Of a stretch of 64,000 nt of DNA, positions 35,666-43,409 are shown in pieces (positions within the stretch are counted from its first letter, which is position 1; each line of letters begins with the position of its first letter). The position numbers were made by a program, and so were the translations under genes. The DNA comes from Kitasatospora cinereorecta (lineage in GTDB: Bacteria; Actinomycetota; Actinomycetes; Streptomycetales; Streptomycetaceae). The notes beneath the pieces are model-generated. The model ran no database searches. It had not been told where the DNA came from and was given only the letters and a program-made list of their open reading frames with translations. The stretch spans positions 310,001-374,000 of the forward strand of contig NZ_JAMZDX010000009.1 in NCBI RefSeq assembly GCF_024172095.1. Direction: 5' to 3'.

Positions 35666-37029
35666 CCGGCGGCTCTCCTCGTGTTGCCGCCGGCCACGAG
35701 CACCGGCGTGGCGCCGTCCGGATCACGGTCGGCGGACCGTTCCGGACGGGCCCGGACCACGTCGGCGACGACGGCGCCGACGACCTCGTGCTCGGCGTCC
35801 GCACACGCCTCCGCGATGCCGGCGAGCTCGGCCGCCGTCCAGCTGCCCGCGCTGAGCACGACCACCGCGCCGGACTCGTCGGCGCGGTCCGGCACCAGCG
35901 GCCGGGACACCGAGACCCCCACCACCCGCAGCAGCGGATCGCCCTCCGCCGCGGCGACGAGCCGCCCGGCGGCCCGGCCGGCCGTCTCGTCCCCGTCCGG
36001 GACGAGGACCAACAGCGGCCTGGGCGCCGGCAGTCCGTCCCGGAGGCGGTCGCAGACCCGCCGGTAGCGCAGCTGCCGACCGGGCTCGTCGCCGGGAGCG
36101 TGCCGGGTCGGCAGGTCCCACCGGACGTCGGTGCCCAGCAGTAGGCGGACCAGGGCCCGCGGGCCACGGCCTGCCGGCCGGTGCGCGGACCGGTCATCGG
36201 GCACCTCGACGGTGCCGAGGAGCACCGAGCCCAGCGCCGCGGCGATCTCCGGTTCGGTGCGCAGTCGGCGGCTCATCCGTGCGGCGGCGAGATGACCGAC
36301 GACCCCGAGCACGAGGAACAGCGCCGCTCCGCCCGCGGCGAGCTGCGTCCTCGTCGGCGGTGCCTCCCCGGTCGGTCGGGCCGCCGGCCCCATGACGACC
36401 AGGTTGACCGTCTTGGTGGCGGCCGGATCGGTCTGGTCCAGCTTCTTGACGGCGTCCTGCAGCGCGGTGCGCAGCTTCACCAGCTCGGTGCGGGTTTGCA
36501 CGCTCTCCACGCTCTGTCCCGAACCGGCCGCGTCGGCCAGGTCGGTGATGCGGCGGCTGGTCTGCTCCACCAGCTGCCGCAGTGCCTCGGGCTGCGCCGC
36601 TTCGGTGCCGGTGCCGTCGCCCGAGAACCGCGCGGCGAACGTGACGAACTCCTGGGCCACCTGATCGGCGAGCTGTTGTGCGCGCTTCGGGGTGTCGGCC
36701 GTGCCCGAGATCGTGATGATGTTCCCGTCCGCGGCCGTGGCGGTCACCCGGTCCCGCAGCTCGTTGCCGCCGACCCCGGGCCAGTTGAGCGCGGTGGCCA
36801 CCCGGTCGATCACCACCGAACTGGTCGCGATCTGTGCCTGGGTCGTCAGTTCGCGCTCCTGCCACGCCCCCGGCAGCAGCACCGAGGCCGATGTCGTGTA
36901 GCGCGGCGGGAACATCAGGGAACTGCCGAAGCCGACGAGCGCACCCGCCACGGCGAGGACGGCGAGGAGCCGCCAGCGCCAACGGAGGATCCGACCGATC
37001 GTGACCAGACGTATCGTTTCGTCGCTCAA
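35662..37029 (-). CDS. Wzz-like chain-length protein with degenerate kinase domain (first copy)
   Basis: 455 residues starting at TTG 37029, overlapping the upstream stop (TTGA). It has an N-terminal membrane helix after IGRILRWRWRLLAVLAVAG, PPRYTTSASVLLPGAW as the Wzz-type beta strand, and an extracytoplasmic helical region (QQLADQVAQEFVTFAARFSG). A second helix lies at about 245-265. The cytoplasmic C-terminus reads LLVLVPDGDETAGRAAGRLV where the P-loop would be, again lacking GK(S/T). It may pair with the following gene as a hetero-oligomer controlling chain length. GTGA overlap with that gene. Confidence 0.8.
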   Translation of the reverse strand: MSDETIRLVTIGRILRWRWRLLAVLAVAGALVGFGSSLMFPPRYTTSASVLLPGAWQERELTTQAQIATSSVVIDRVATALNWPGVGGNELRDRVTATAADGNIITISGTADTPKRAQQLADQVAQEFVTFAARFSGDGTGTEAAQPEALRQLVEQTSRRITDLADAAGSGQSVESVQTRTELVKLRTALQDAVKKLDQTDPAATKTVNLVVMGPAARPTGEAPPTRTQLAAGGAALFLVLGVVGHLAAARMSRRLRTEPEIAAALGSVLLGTVEVPDDRSAHRPAGRGPRALVRLLLGTDVRWDLPTRHAPGDEPGRQLRYRRVCDRLRDGLPAPRPLLVLVPDGDETAGRAAGRLVAAAEGDPLLRVVGVSVSRPLVPDRADESGAVVVLSAGSWTAAELAGIAEACADAEHEVVGAVVADVVRARPERSADRDPDGATPVLVAGGNTRRAAG

Positions 37030-38291
37030 CGGCGCGGCCTCTTCCCGGCCCGGCCCGGGCCGCCCGCCGAAACAGGGGTGTCGTCACGGCAGGCGGCGGC
37101 GTAGGCGGCGAGCAGCGACGCCTGCGAGTTCCGCCAGGCGAGCGGGCCGTTGATCCGCTCCTGGCCGATCTTGCCCATCAGGGCCCGCTTCTCCGGATCG
37201 TCCAGCAGCAGCGCGACGAGTTCGGCGAACCGGGCCTCGTCGTCGGCGGGCGCGTAGACGGCGGCGTCACCGGCGGAGACCCGGGCCTCGCGGAGGTCGA
37301 ACGAGACGATCGGCCGACCCATCACCATGTACTCCAGGACCTTGTTCATGGTCGACACGTCGTTGAGCGGATTGCGCGGGTCGGGGGAGAGGCACACGTC
37401 CGCGGTGGACAGGTAGCGCACCAGGTCGGCGTCCGGAACACGCCCGGTGAACTCCACCTGCTCGGAGAGCCCGAGCCGCCGGGACAGCTCCACCATCGCG
37501 TCGAAGGTGTCGCCGCCGCCGACGAACACCGCGTGCCAGTCGGTCCGCCCGCACTCGTCGCGCAGCTTCGCGAGCGCCCGCAGGGCGTAGTCGACGCCGT
37601 CCTGCGGCCCCATCACGCCGAGGTAGCACAGCAGATGGGGCTTGCCGCGCTTCAGCTCCGGCTCGGGCGGCACCGGCCGGAACCGCTCGGTGTCCGGTGC
37701 GCTGCGCACCACGAAGACGTCGTCCGGGCGCCGGCCGCCGCGGTGCAGTGCGACGTCCCGGTAGCTCTCGTTGGTGGCGAGTACGACGTCGGCGGCCCGG
37801 TAGGTCAGCCGTTCCAGTGCGCACACGCCGCGGTAGAGCAGATCCTCACCGCGGTCGAACCGGGACAGGTACAGCTCGGGCACCAGGTCGTGCTGGTCGA
37901 ACACGAAGCGGGCGCCGTGCCGCTTCAACCACAGGGCCGGCAGGAACAGCAGGTCGGGCGGATTGCAGGCGTGGACCACGTCGACCGGACCGACCCGGCG
38001 GGCCAGCCGCATCGTGTGCCACAACGCCGATCCGTACTCCCGCAGGTACCCGGCCGGCCCTCCGGTGGCCGCGCGCAACGGGTACCGGTGGATCCGCACC
38101 CCGTCGATCACCGCCTCCGGCTCGGTGTCCCGCTTGCTGCCCTTCGGGCAGATGACGTCCACCGTCCAGCCCGCGGCACGGAGCGTCGTGCATTCCTGCC
38201 ACACCCGTCGGTCGAACGGCACCGACAGGTTCTCCACGAGGATCAGCGCGCGACGGCCCCGCCCGTCGCCGCGCGTCGCGTCACCAGGCAA
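37026..38291 (-). CDS. Glycosyltransferase family 4
   Basis: 421 residues from TTG 38291, the only start giving the full N-terminus; it overlaps the dehydrogenase end by 11 bases. GT-B fold: LILVENLSVPFDRRVWQECT, VDVVHACNPPDLLFLPALWL, RFVFDQHDLVPELYLSRFD and LCYLGVMGPQDGVDYALRAL are hallmarks of a GT4 subgroup that often acts early in repeat-unit assembly. DVSTMNKVLEYMVMGRPIVS contains the donor-site Glu. Position right after the sugar-nucleotide dehydrogenase suggests it could use the uronic-acid donor (inference). Confidence 0.9.
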   Translation of the reverse strand: MPGDATRGDGRGRRALILVENLSVPFDRRVWQECTTLRAAGWTVDVICPKGSKRDTEPEAVIDGVRIHRYPLRAATGGPAGYLREYGSALWHTMRLARRVGPVDVVHACNPPDLLFLPALWLKRHGARFVFDQHDLVPELYLSRFDRGEDLLYRGVCALERLTYRAADVVLATNESYRDVALHRGGRRPDDVFVVRSAPDTERFRPVPPEPELKRGKPHLLCYLGVMGPQDGVDYALRALAKLRDECGRTDWHAVFVGGGDTFDAMVELSRRLGLSEQVEFTGRVPDADLVRYLSTADVCLSPDPRNPLNDVSTMNKVLEYMVMGRPIVSFDLREARVSAGDAAVYAPADDEARFAELVALLLDDPEKRALMGKIGQERINGPLAWRNSQASLLAAYAAACRDDTPVSAGGPGRAGKRPRR

Positions 38292-39597
38292 GGCCCACGT
38301 ACCCCGGCTCGGTCCGGCGCGCCTCGGCGTCGGGAAGGTGGACGAGGTCGACGATCACCGGGCTGTCGCCGTGCGGCAGGGCCGACAGCACGGCCGGGTC
38401 CCTGGTCCCGACCACGCACACCTCGGCGTGGTCGAGCACCTCCTCGACGGACTCCGCGAGGAGCTGCGAGAGGTGCGGCAGCCGGGTCTCGATGTACTCG
38501 CGGTTCGCGCCGAGCAGCCGGGAGAGGTTCACGTTGGGGTCGTAGATCCGCAGGTCGTAGCCCTTGCCGAAGAGCCGCTCCGCCAGTTCGACGAGCGGGC
38601 TCTCGCGGAGGTCGTCGGTGCCGGGCTTGAAGGACAGGCCGAACAGACCCACCCGACGCCGGCCGGTGCGCTCGACCAGCTCCACCGCGCGCTGCAGGTG
38701 TGCGTCGTTGGAGGGCAGCACGTGGGAGAGGATGGGCACCGCGACGTCGGCCTGCCGTGCCGCGTGGACCAGGCCGCGCAGGTCCTTGGGCAGGCAGGAG
38801 CCACCGAAGGCGAAGCCGGGCCGCAGGTAGGCGGGGCTGATGTTGAGCTTGCGGTCGGCCAGGAACACGTCGATCACCTGGTGCGAGTCCACCCCGAGCG
38901 CCCGGCACACGGCGCCCAGCTCGTTCGCGAAGCCGATCTTGAGGCCGTGGAACGCGTTGTCCGCGTACTTGATCGCCTCGGCCGTCGGGATCGGCACCCG
39001 GAACACCTCGCCGGGCAGTCCGTCGTACAGCGCCGCGACCACGTCGCCGCTCGCCGGGTCGAGCTCGCCGATGACGGTCTTGGGCGGGTCGAAGAAGTCC
39101 CGCACGCTGGTGCCCTCGCGCAGGAACTCGGGGTTGACCGCGACCCCGAAGTCCACCCCGGCCGTGCCGCCGGCGAACTTCTCCAGGATCGGTACCAGCA
39201 GGTCCAGGCAGGTGCCCGGGAGCATGGTGCTGCGAAAAACGACGGTTTGGCGCCCACCCCGTTCGGCCACCGCGGCACCGATCTGCTCGGTGACCCGCTC
39301 CAGGTAGGTGGTGCACAGGCTGCCGTTGGGCTCCGACGGCGTGCCCACGCAGACCAGCGACACCTCGCTGCCCATGATCGCCTCGCGGACGTCGGTGGTG
39401 GCGCGCAGCGCTCCGGCCGCCACCACCTCGGCGATCAGCTCGCCGATCCGCTCCTCGACCACCGGGGCCTTGCCGTCGTTGACCAGGTCGACCTTCACCT
39501 GGTTCACGTCCACCCCGATGACCTCGTGACCCAGGCTGGCCAGGCACGCGGCCGACACGCAGCCCACGTAGCCGAGCCCCAGGACACTGACCCTCAT
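38281..39597 (-). CDS. UDP-glucose/GDP-mannose 6-dehydrogenase family, AlgD-like
   Basis: 438 residues from ATG 39597. NAD-dependent four-electron oxidation of an NDP-hexose to an NDP-uronic acid. MRVSVLGLGYVGCVSAACLA is the NAD site, NPEFLREGTSV the hinge, FAFGGSCLPKDLRGLV holds the catalytic Cys at residue 268, the same number as the active-site Cys I recall for Pseudomonas AlgD. LGLFGLSFKPGTDDLRESPL-type and GKGYDLRIYDPNVNLSRLLG stretches also read closer to AlgD (GDP-mannose) than to typical UDP-glucose dehydrogenase. The substrate therefore stays open. The first membrane-transferase gene is 73 bases upstream. Confidence 0.85.
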   Translation of the reverse strand: MRVSVLGLGYVGCVSAACLASLGHEVIGVDVNQVKVDLVNDGKAPVVEERIGELIAEVVAAGALRATTDVREAIMGSEVSLVCVGTPSEPNGSLCTTYLERVTEQIGAAVAERGGRQTVVFRSTMLPGTCLDLLVPILEKFAGGTAGVDFGVAVNPEFLREGTSVRDFFDPPKTVIGELDPASGDVVAALYDGLPGEVFRVPIPTAEAIKYADNAFHGLKIGFANELGAVCRALGVDSHQVIDVFLADRKLNISPAYLRPGFAFGGSCLPKDLRGLVHAARQADVAVPILSHVLPSNDAHLQRAVELVERTGRRRVGLFGLSFKPGTDDLRESPLVELAERLFGKGYDLRIYDPNVNLSRLLGANREYIETRLPHLSQLLAESVEEVLDHAEVCVVGTRDPAVLSALPHGDSPVIVDLVHLPDAEARRTEPGYVGLAW

Positions 39598-39670
39598 GAC
39601 TCGCTCCTCCCCTCGGGCAGGCCGTTCCGGCCGGCCGTCCGCGCGCCGATCGGTCGACGCCCCCCGCCCA

Positions 39671-41200
39671 TCAGTAGGCCCCCTGCCCCTGCAGCACCGC
39701 CCGCAGTGTCTTCCACAAGATCACCGCGTCCAGGGCGAGCGACCAGTCCTCCACGTACCGCAGGTCCAGCCGGACCGCCTCCTCCCACGGCAGGTCGCTG
39801 CGCCCGCTGATCTGCCACAGGCCGGTGAGCCCGGGCTTGACCAGCAGCCGCCGCCGGATGTCCGGGCCGTACGCGGCGGACTCCTCCGGCAGCGGAGGCC
39901 GCGGACCGACGAGCGACATCGAGCCGGTGAGCACGTTGACCAACTGCGGCAACTCGTCGATCGAGTACCGGCGCAGCACTCCTCCGACCCGGGTCACCCG
40001 CGGATCCCGGCGGAGCTTGAACAGCAGGCCGGCGCCCTCGTTTCGGTCGGCCAGCTCGGCACGTGCCCGGTCGGCCCCGGTGACCATGGTGCGGAACTTG
40101 AACAGGGTGAACTCGCGGCCGTCCTTGCCGACCCGGTGCTGCCGGTAGAAGGCCCCACCCCGACTGTCCGCCAGCACGAGCAGCCCGGCGAGCACCATCA
40201 GCGGTGCGAACAGGACCAGCAGGACCGCGGCGCCCAGGCGGTCGACGACCTCCTTGACCGCCCGGCGGCCCCCGGTGAAGGCCGGCATGCTGACCCGCAG
40301 CATCGGGATCCCGAGCACCGCGTCGACGTGCAGCCGCGGGCCGGCCACCTCCATCAGCACGGGGGCGACGACCATCTCGGCATCGCCGCCCTCGAGGTTC
40401 CAGGCCAGCCGCTGCAGCCGGTCCGGTGACCAGTGCGGGTCCGCCGTGACCGCGACGACCCGGTAGCCGTCGCGCCGGACGTGGTTGGCGACGTCCGTCA
40501 GCCGGCCGACGACCGGCACTCCGTCCAGTCGGTCGCCGTCGGGCCCGAGACCGTACGGTGTGCACACCGCCTCCACCCGCCAGCCGAGGTGCGGGAACTT
40601 GCGGGTCCGGGCGATCAGGTCGCGTACGGTGGCCGGGCTTCCGGCCGCGAGCACCGGGCGCAGGCACCGCCCTTCCTTCCGCTTCTTGTGCAGCCACAGG
40701 CGCAGCAGGTATCGCTCGGTCATGGTGACGAGCGTGATCGCCGGAATCGCGACGAAGATCCAGAGCTTGATGTTGTGCGAGGTGAGCGCGATTCCGCCGA
40801 GCGCCAGGACGACGGCCGCCGTGAACAATGAGCGTCCGAGCCGGCGGAATTCCTCGGCGCCCTGGCCGAGCACGGCCGGAGCCCACGACCGGGTCGTCGC
40901 AAGCGCTCCCAGCACGAGCAGCTCGGTGCCGAAGGCGAGAATTCCCCATTTCTCGTGCCAATTGGCCGCATCCCGAACCCCGAAGAATCGGCCTATCGCC
41001 GCCACCACGAAGGCGGTGGCCGCGGTATCGCTGATGATCACGGTACGGCGGTACTGCTGCTCCCAGTCGATCGCGGGCCGACCGATTCTCCCGCTTCTCG
41101 GACGCCCGTGCGCCGGTGGAAACGGCCTGGCCAATGCCCCTTCCCCCTGCTTGACGGCCCCCTCCAGGTCGGCAGTGGGTTCGACGTGTTCGTCCCACAC
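39671..41200 (-). CDS. Polyprenyl-phosphate hexose-1-phosphate transferase (initiating sugar transferase)
   Basis: 509 residues from GTG 41200, which follows a strong GGGAGGA site; the frame is open to a GTG at 41347 through a repeated leader. Four to five N-terminal membrane segments, a CoA-binding-like central domain (RPVLAAGSPATVRDLIARTR), another helix, then the PF02397 catalytic domain. That domain carries RQHRVGKDGREFTLFKFRTM, DPRVTRVGGVLRRYSIDELP, NVLTGSMSLVGPRPPLPEE and KPGLTGLWQISGRSDLPWEE. It loads the first sugar phosphate onto undecaprenyl phosphate and is probably the first gene of the whole operon. Confidence 0.9.
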   Translation of the reverse strand: MWDEHVEPTADLEGAVKQGEGALARPFPPAHGRPRSGRIGRPAIDWEQQYRRTVIISDTAATAFVVAAIGRFFGVRDAANWHEKWGILAFGTELLVLGALATTRSWAPAVLGQGAEEFRRLGRSLFTAAVVLALGGIALTSHNIKLWIFVAIPAITLVTMTERYLLRLWLHKKRKEGRCLRPVLAAGSPATVRDLIARTRKFPHLGWRVEAVCTPYGLGPDGDRLDGVPVVGRLTDVANHVRRDGYRVVAVTADPHWSPDRLQRLAWNLEGGDAEMVVAPVLMEVAGPRLHVDAVLGIPMLRVSMPAFTGGRRAVKEVVDRLGAAVLLVLFAPLMVLAGLLVLADSRGGAFYRQHRVGKDGREFTLFKFRTMVTGADRARAELADRNEGAGLLFKLRRDPRVTRVGGVLRRYSIDELPQLVNVLTGSMSLVGPRPPLPEESAAYGPDIRRRLLVKPGLTGLWQISGRSDLPWEEAVRLDLRYVEDWSLALDAVILWKTLRAVLQGQGAY

Positions 41201-41290
41201 GGTTCCTCCCCCCGGGAGGCTCGCGCCTCCCGCACTGTTCCTCCCCTCGGGAGGCCCCGCCTCCCGTGTCGCGCTGTTCCTGTCTGCGGG
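41201..41290 (-). promoter_or_regulatory. Leader with repeated hairpin and Shine-Dalgarno units
   Basis: Two hairpins with identical 7-bp stems, GGGAGGC/GCCTCCC, at 41214-41231 (4-base loop) and 41249-41265 (3-base loop), are 35 bases apart. On the minus strand each is followed by GGGGAGGAAC and a GTG, so the ribosome-binding site and start are themselves duplicated. A weaker third unit lies near 41266-41285. The stems contain anti-Shine-Dalgarno CCTCCC, so they could pair with the real site. Translational control of the operon's first gene is inferred. Confidence 0.5.
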
Positions 41291-41416
41291 GCCCCCGCCC
41301 TCCGCGAATGGCAAACCGGCTATTCCAGCTTTACGTGAACATCCCACCCGGGCGCTGACGGTTGCTCTCCGTGCTCAACGCCCCCCTTTCGGGCGGCACC
41401 GGGCCTGTAGATCATG

Positions 41417-41454
41417 ATTTGCCGCTTCGCGTCCGGCTGGCGAAGCGAAAATCA
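41417..41454. promoter_or_regulatory. Interrupted inverted repeat in polysaccharide operon promoter region
   Basis: GATTT-gc-CGCTTCGC (41417-41431) faces GCGAAGCG-a-AAATC (41441-41454) around a nine-base spacer. It lies in the relatively AT-rich stretch between the sugar transferase gene and the plus-strand genes, where promoters of both should be. It could be an operator or a cruciform/terminator. Confidence 0.45.
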
Positions 41455-41580
41455 ATCTAGAGCATCCGGACCATCCAAAGGGGGTGATGTGTGAAACACG
41501 TGCTCGATATCTGAAGATTGATCCACCGAAAGGTGGCGGCGCATATCTCTTGAGGAGGAAAGCGTGCATTGTGACGTGTG

Positions 41581-41919
41581 ATGCGATGCGGGAGCTTCTC
41601 CAGGCTGCCGGAACCGGCCATTCCGCGCCGTCCCGTCACTGCCGACCGGGGGGCGCCCGAGGTGCGGGCGACGCCGCGTGTCCGCCGGGCGCTGTTCGGC
41701 GAGGGTGCGTGCGGGGTCGCGCGGGACCCGGCGCATGCCGCACTGCCGAGGTCTCCGCAAGCTGCCGAGTCCCGGCGCCTGGAGCGGGCCGAGCGGGACG
41801 CCGTGCTGGTGGTCGTGGCGCACCCGTCCTGGGAGACGCTGCCGTTCGAGGACCGGGTCGACGCCCACATGCAGCTCAAGTACATCGACGACCCGGCGCA
41901 TGCGGGTGGCGGGAGATAA
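41581..41919 (+). CDS. Small hypothetical protein
   Basis: 112 residues from ATG 41581 (GTG 41578 also possible). The only candidate ribosome-binding site, AGGAGGA, is about 20 bases upstream, further than ideal. The last 45 residues (RRLERAERDAVLVVVAHPSW, DRVDAHMQLKYIDDP) have normal protein character. The first 60 are Arg/Pro-rich and less convincing, so the true start may be internal or the 5' part may be degraded. Function unknown. Confidence 0.4.
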   Translation: MRCGSFSRLPEPAIPRRPVTADRGAPEVRATPRVRRALFGEGACGVARDPAHAALPRSPQAAESRRLERAERDAVLVVVAHPSWETLPFEDRVDAHMQLKYIDDPAHAGGGR

Positions 41920-41959
41920 CGGGGTGTGTCGTCAGCGCGTCCGGTTCTACGCTGCGGCC

Positions 41960-42346
41960 ATGAAGTTCTCGTCCGGCTGGACCGCCGGCCCGGCGTTCGA
42001 CGACCAGGCCCTCAGTGTCGAGATCGCCGGTTCGGTGCCGTCGGCGGCCGATGCCCAGCAGGTGGCAGAGATCCTCTTCGGAGGGGGCTGGCGGGTTCGC
42101 AAGCAGTCCTGGACAGAGTTCGAGGCCGAGCACACCTACGCCCGGTTGTCGGTGCTCCCGCTGGAACCGGTGATCTTCACAGGCGAGATTGCGATCACCG
42201 GGATCATCGAGTTGATCGAGACCTTCGGTCGGATCGGCCATCGCTGCACCATAGAGCTCTACGACCCGGACAGCGGCGAACTCCTCGCCGAACGCCCGAC
42301 CGGCCCGTACCCCGGCACTGAGCCGACGGACGGCCCAGCCCGTTGA
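41960..42346 (+). CDS. Hypothetical protein, possibly leaderless
   Basis: 128 residues from ATG 41960. The composition is clearly protein-like, acidic, with alternating strands and helices (FSSGWTAGPAFDDQALSVEI, AEILFGGGWRVRKQSWTEFE, ITGIIELIETFGRIGHRCTI). A TACGCT box lies nine bases before the ATG and there is no Shine-Dalgarno, the pattern of a leaderless actinobacterial transcript. No membrane segment or motif of known enzymes. Function unknown. Confidence 0.65.
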   Translation: MKFSSGWTAGPAFDDQALSVEIAGSVPSAADAQQVAEILFGGGWRVRKQSWTEFEAEHTYARLSVLPLEPVIFTGEIAITGIIELIETFGRIGHRCTIELYDPDSGELLAERPTGPYPGTEPTDGPAR

Positions 42347-42584
42347 CCGCATACGACCACTAACCCTGGCACCAGTCATCTGGCCAACCGGTCGGCTCGC
42401 TGACAGGCGGGGTCTGTTCCTCCTCTCGCCGGACACCATGATCGCGGCTCTCCGAGATCCGTTGCCCGGTCCCCGCGCCGCCGCGTAGCTTCGGCGTTCG
42501 ACGGCATGTAGCTCAATGAGTCGGAGCACCGGGCTTGGGACCTGGGGGGTGCGGGGGCAGGGCCCGCCCTGCCGGCCATGGATG

Positions 42585-42945
42585 AGAACGCTGAGCAGCA
42601 GCACCCGACGACCACCGTCTCCACCGACCAGAGGGTCGTGCCGCCCTCGGCCCACACCAGCAGTTCGCCGATGTACTCGCCGGAGCGGTCGTGGACGCGA
42701 GCGTCGACCGGCAGGACGGTGGACGCCGGGGCGGGATCCTGCACCAGCCCGCGCACCCGAAGGTCGACGCTCACCGACCCGACTCCCCAGGTGGCCACAA
42801 CCTCGGTCCGGTCCAGTTGGCTGCGCAGTGCCGCGGCGCCGACGAAGTCGGCCGAGAGGATGTGTCCCAGCACGGCTCGCTCGGCCGGCCTGCGGCAGGG
42901 GTATGAACTCCGCCAGCCTCGGCCCGGAGCCGCGTCAGCCGCCAT
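42585..42945 (-). pseudogene. Hypothetical protein, probably truncated at 3' end
   Basis: The minus strand reads a coherent stretch (AVLGHILSADFVGAAALRSQ, VATWGVGSVSVDLRVRGLVQ, VDARVHDRSGEYIGELLVWA) resembling small conserved streptomycete proteins of unknown function. After about 42620 the sequence turns into low-complexity Cys/Arg/Pro text without the ending such proteins normally have. The frame itself stays open to 42376. I treat it as a decayed or truncated gene; an intact 189-residue divergent protein is the alternative. Confidence 0.4.
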
Positions 42946-42968
42946 GTTTCATCGCCCACCTGCGCAAG

Positions 42969-42984
42969 TTTATCGGTTGATAAA
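42969..42984. promoter_or_regulatory. TTTATC-GGTT-GATAAA palindrome upstream of tap operon
   Basis: Perfect 6-bp inverted repeat with a four-base centre, in AT-rich DNA 60 bases before the first gene of the tap operon. Size and place suit a dimeric repressor operator or a promoter element. Such AT-rich palindromes are rare in this GC-rich window. Confidence 0.45.
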
Positions 42985-43043
42985 GATTGTCCAAATGCCC
43001 TAGAGTTTGGTTGTTCGTGATGAATGTTGCGATGGGAGGGCCC

Positions 43044-43409
43044 ATGCTCGCGGTAGACGTCCGGCAGTCGCTCAGGGGCGGTGACACGGTGCTGGAGGCG
43101 GCCACCCGCTGGTGGAGGTTCGGCGAGCAGACGATCGCCGACCACGGCGACTTCCTGCTCGCGTTCGTCGACGGCGGGGTATGCGTGGGGGCGTTCGAGA
43201 TCCGTAGCGCTGAGCCGGACCCGGAGGCTGGCGGCAAGTACGCCTTCGACCTGGTGCCGGCCGCCCGGTTCCAGTGGGCGCTCGGTGAGCGGCTCCCGTT
43301 GCCGCCCGGCCGCAACCCGGCCCGGATCCTGACCGGCGCGGCGCTGCGCGAGTTCCTGGATGCTGCCCCCGCCCGGGTGCCTGCCGCGGCTGCCGAGGGG
43401 GAGTCGTGA
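43044..43409 (+). CDS. Small hypothetical protein, first gene of tap operon
   Basis: 121 residues from ATG 43044 with GGGAGGG ideally placed; an upstream extension lacks such a site. The stop TGA overlaps the tap GTG start (GTGA), so the two are translationally coupled. Recognisable segments are VLEAATRWWRFGEQTIADHG and DFLLAFVDGGVCVGAFEIRS. The protein is soluble with no known motif. Being locked to tap/tpg suggests a part in telomere replication or its control (inference). Confidence 0.7.
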   Translation: MLAVDVRQSLRGGDTVLEAATRWWRFGEQTIADHGDFLLAFVDGGVCVGAFEIRSAEPDPEAGGKYAFDLVPAARFQWALGERLPLPPGRNPARILTGAALREFLDAAPARVPAAAAEGES

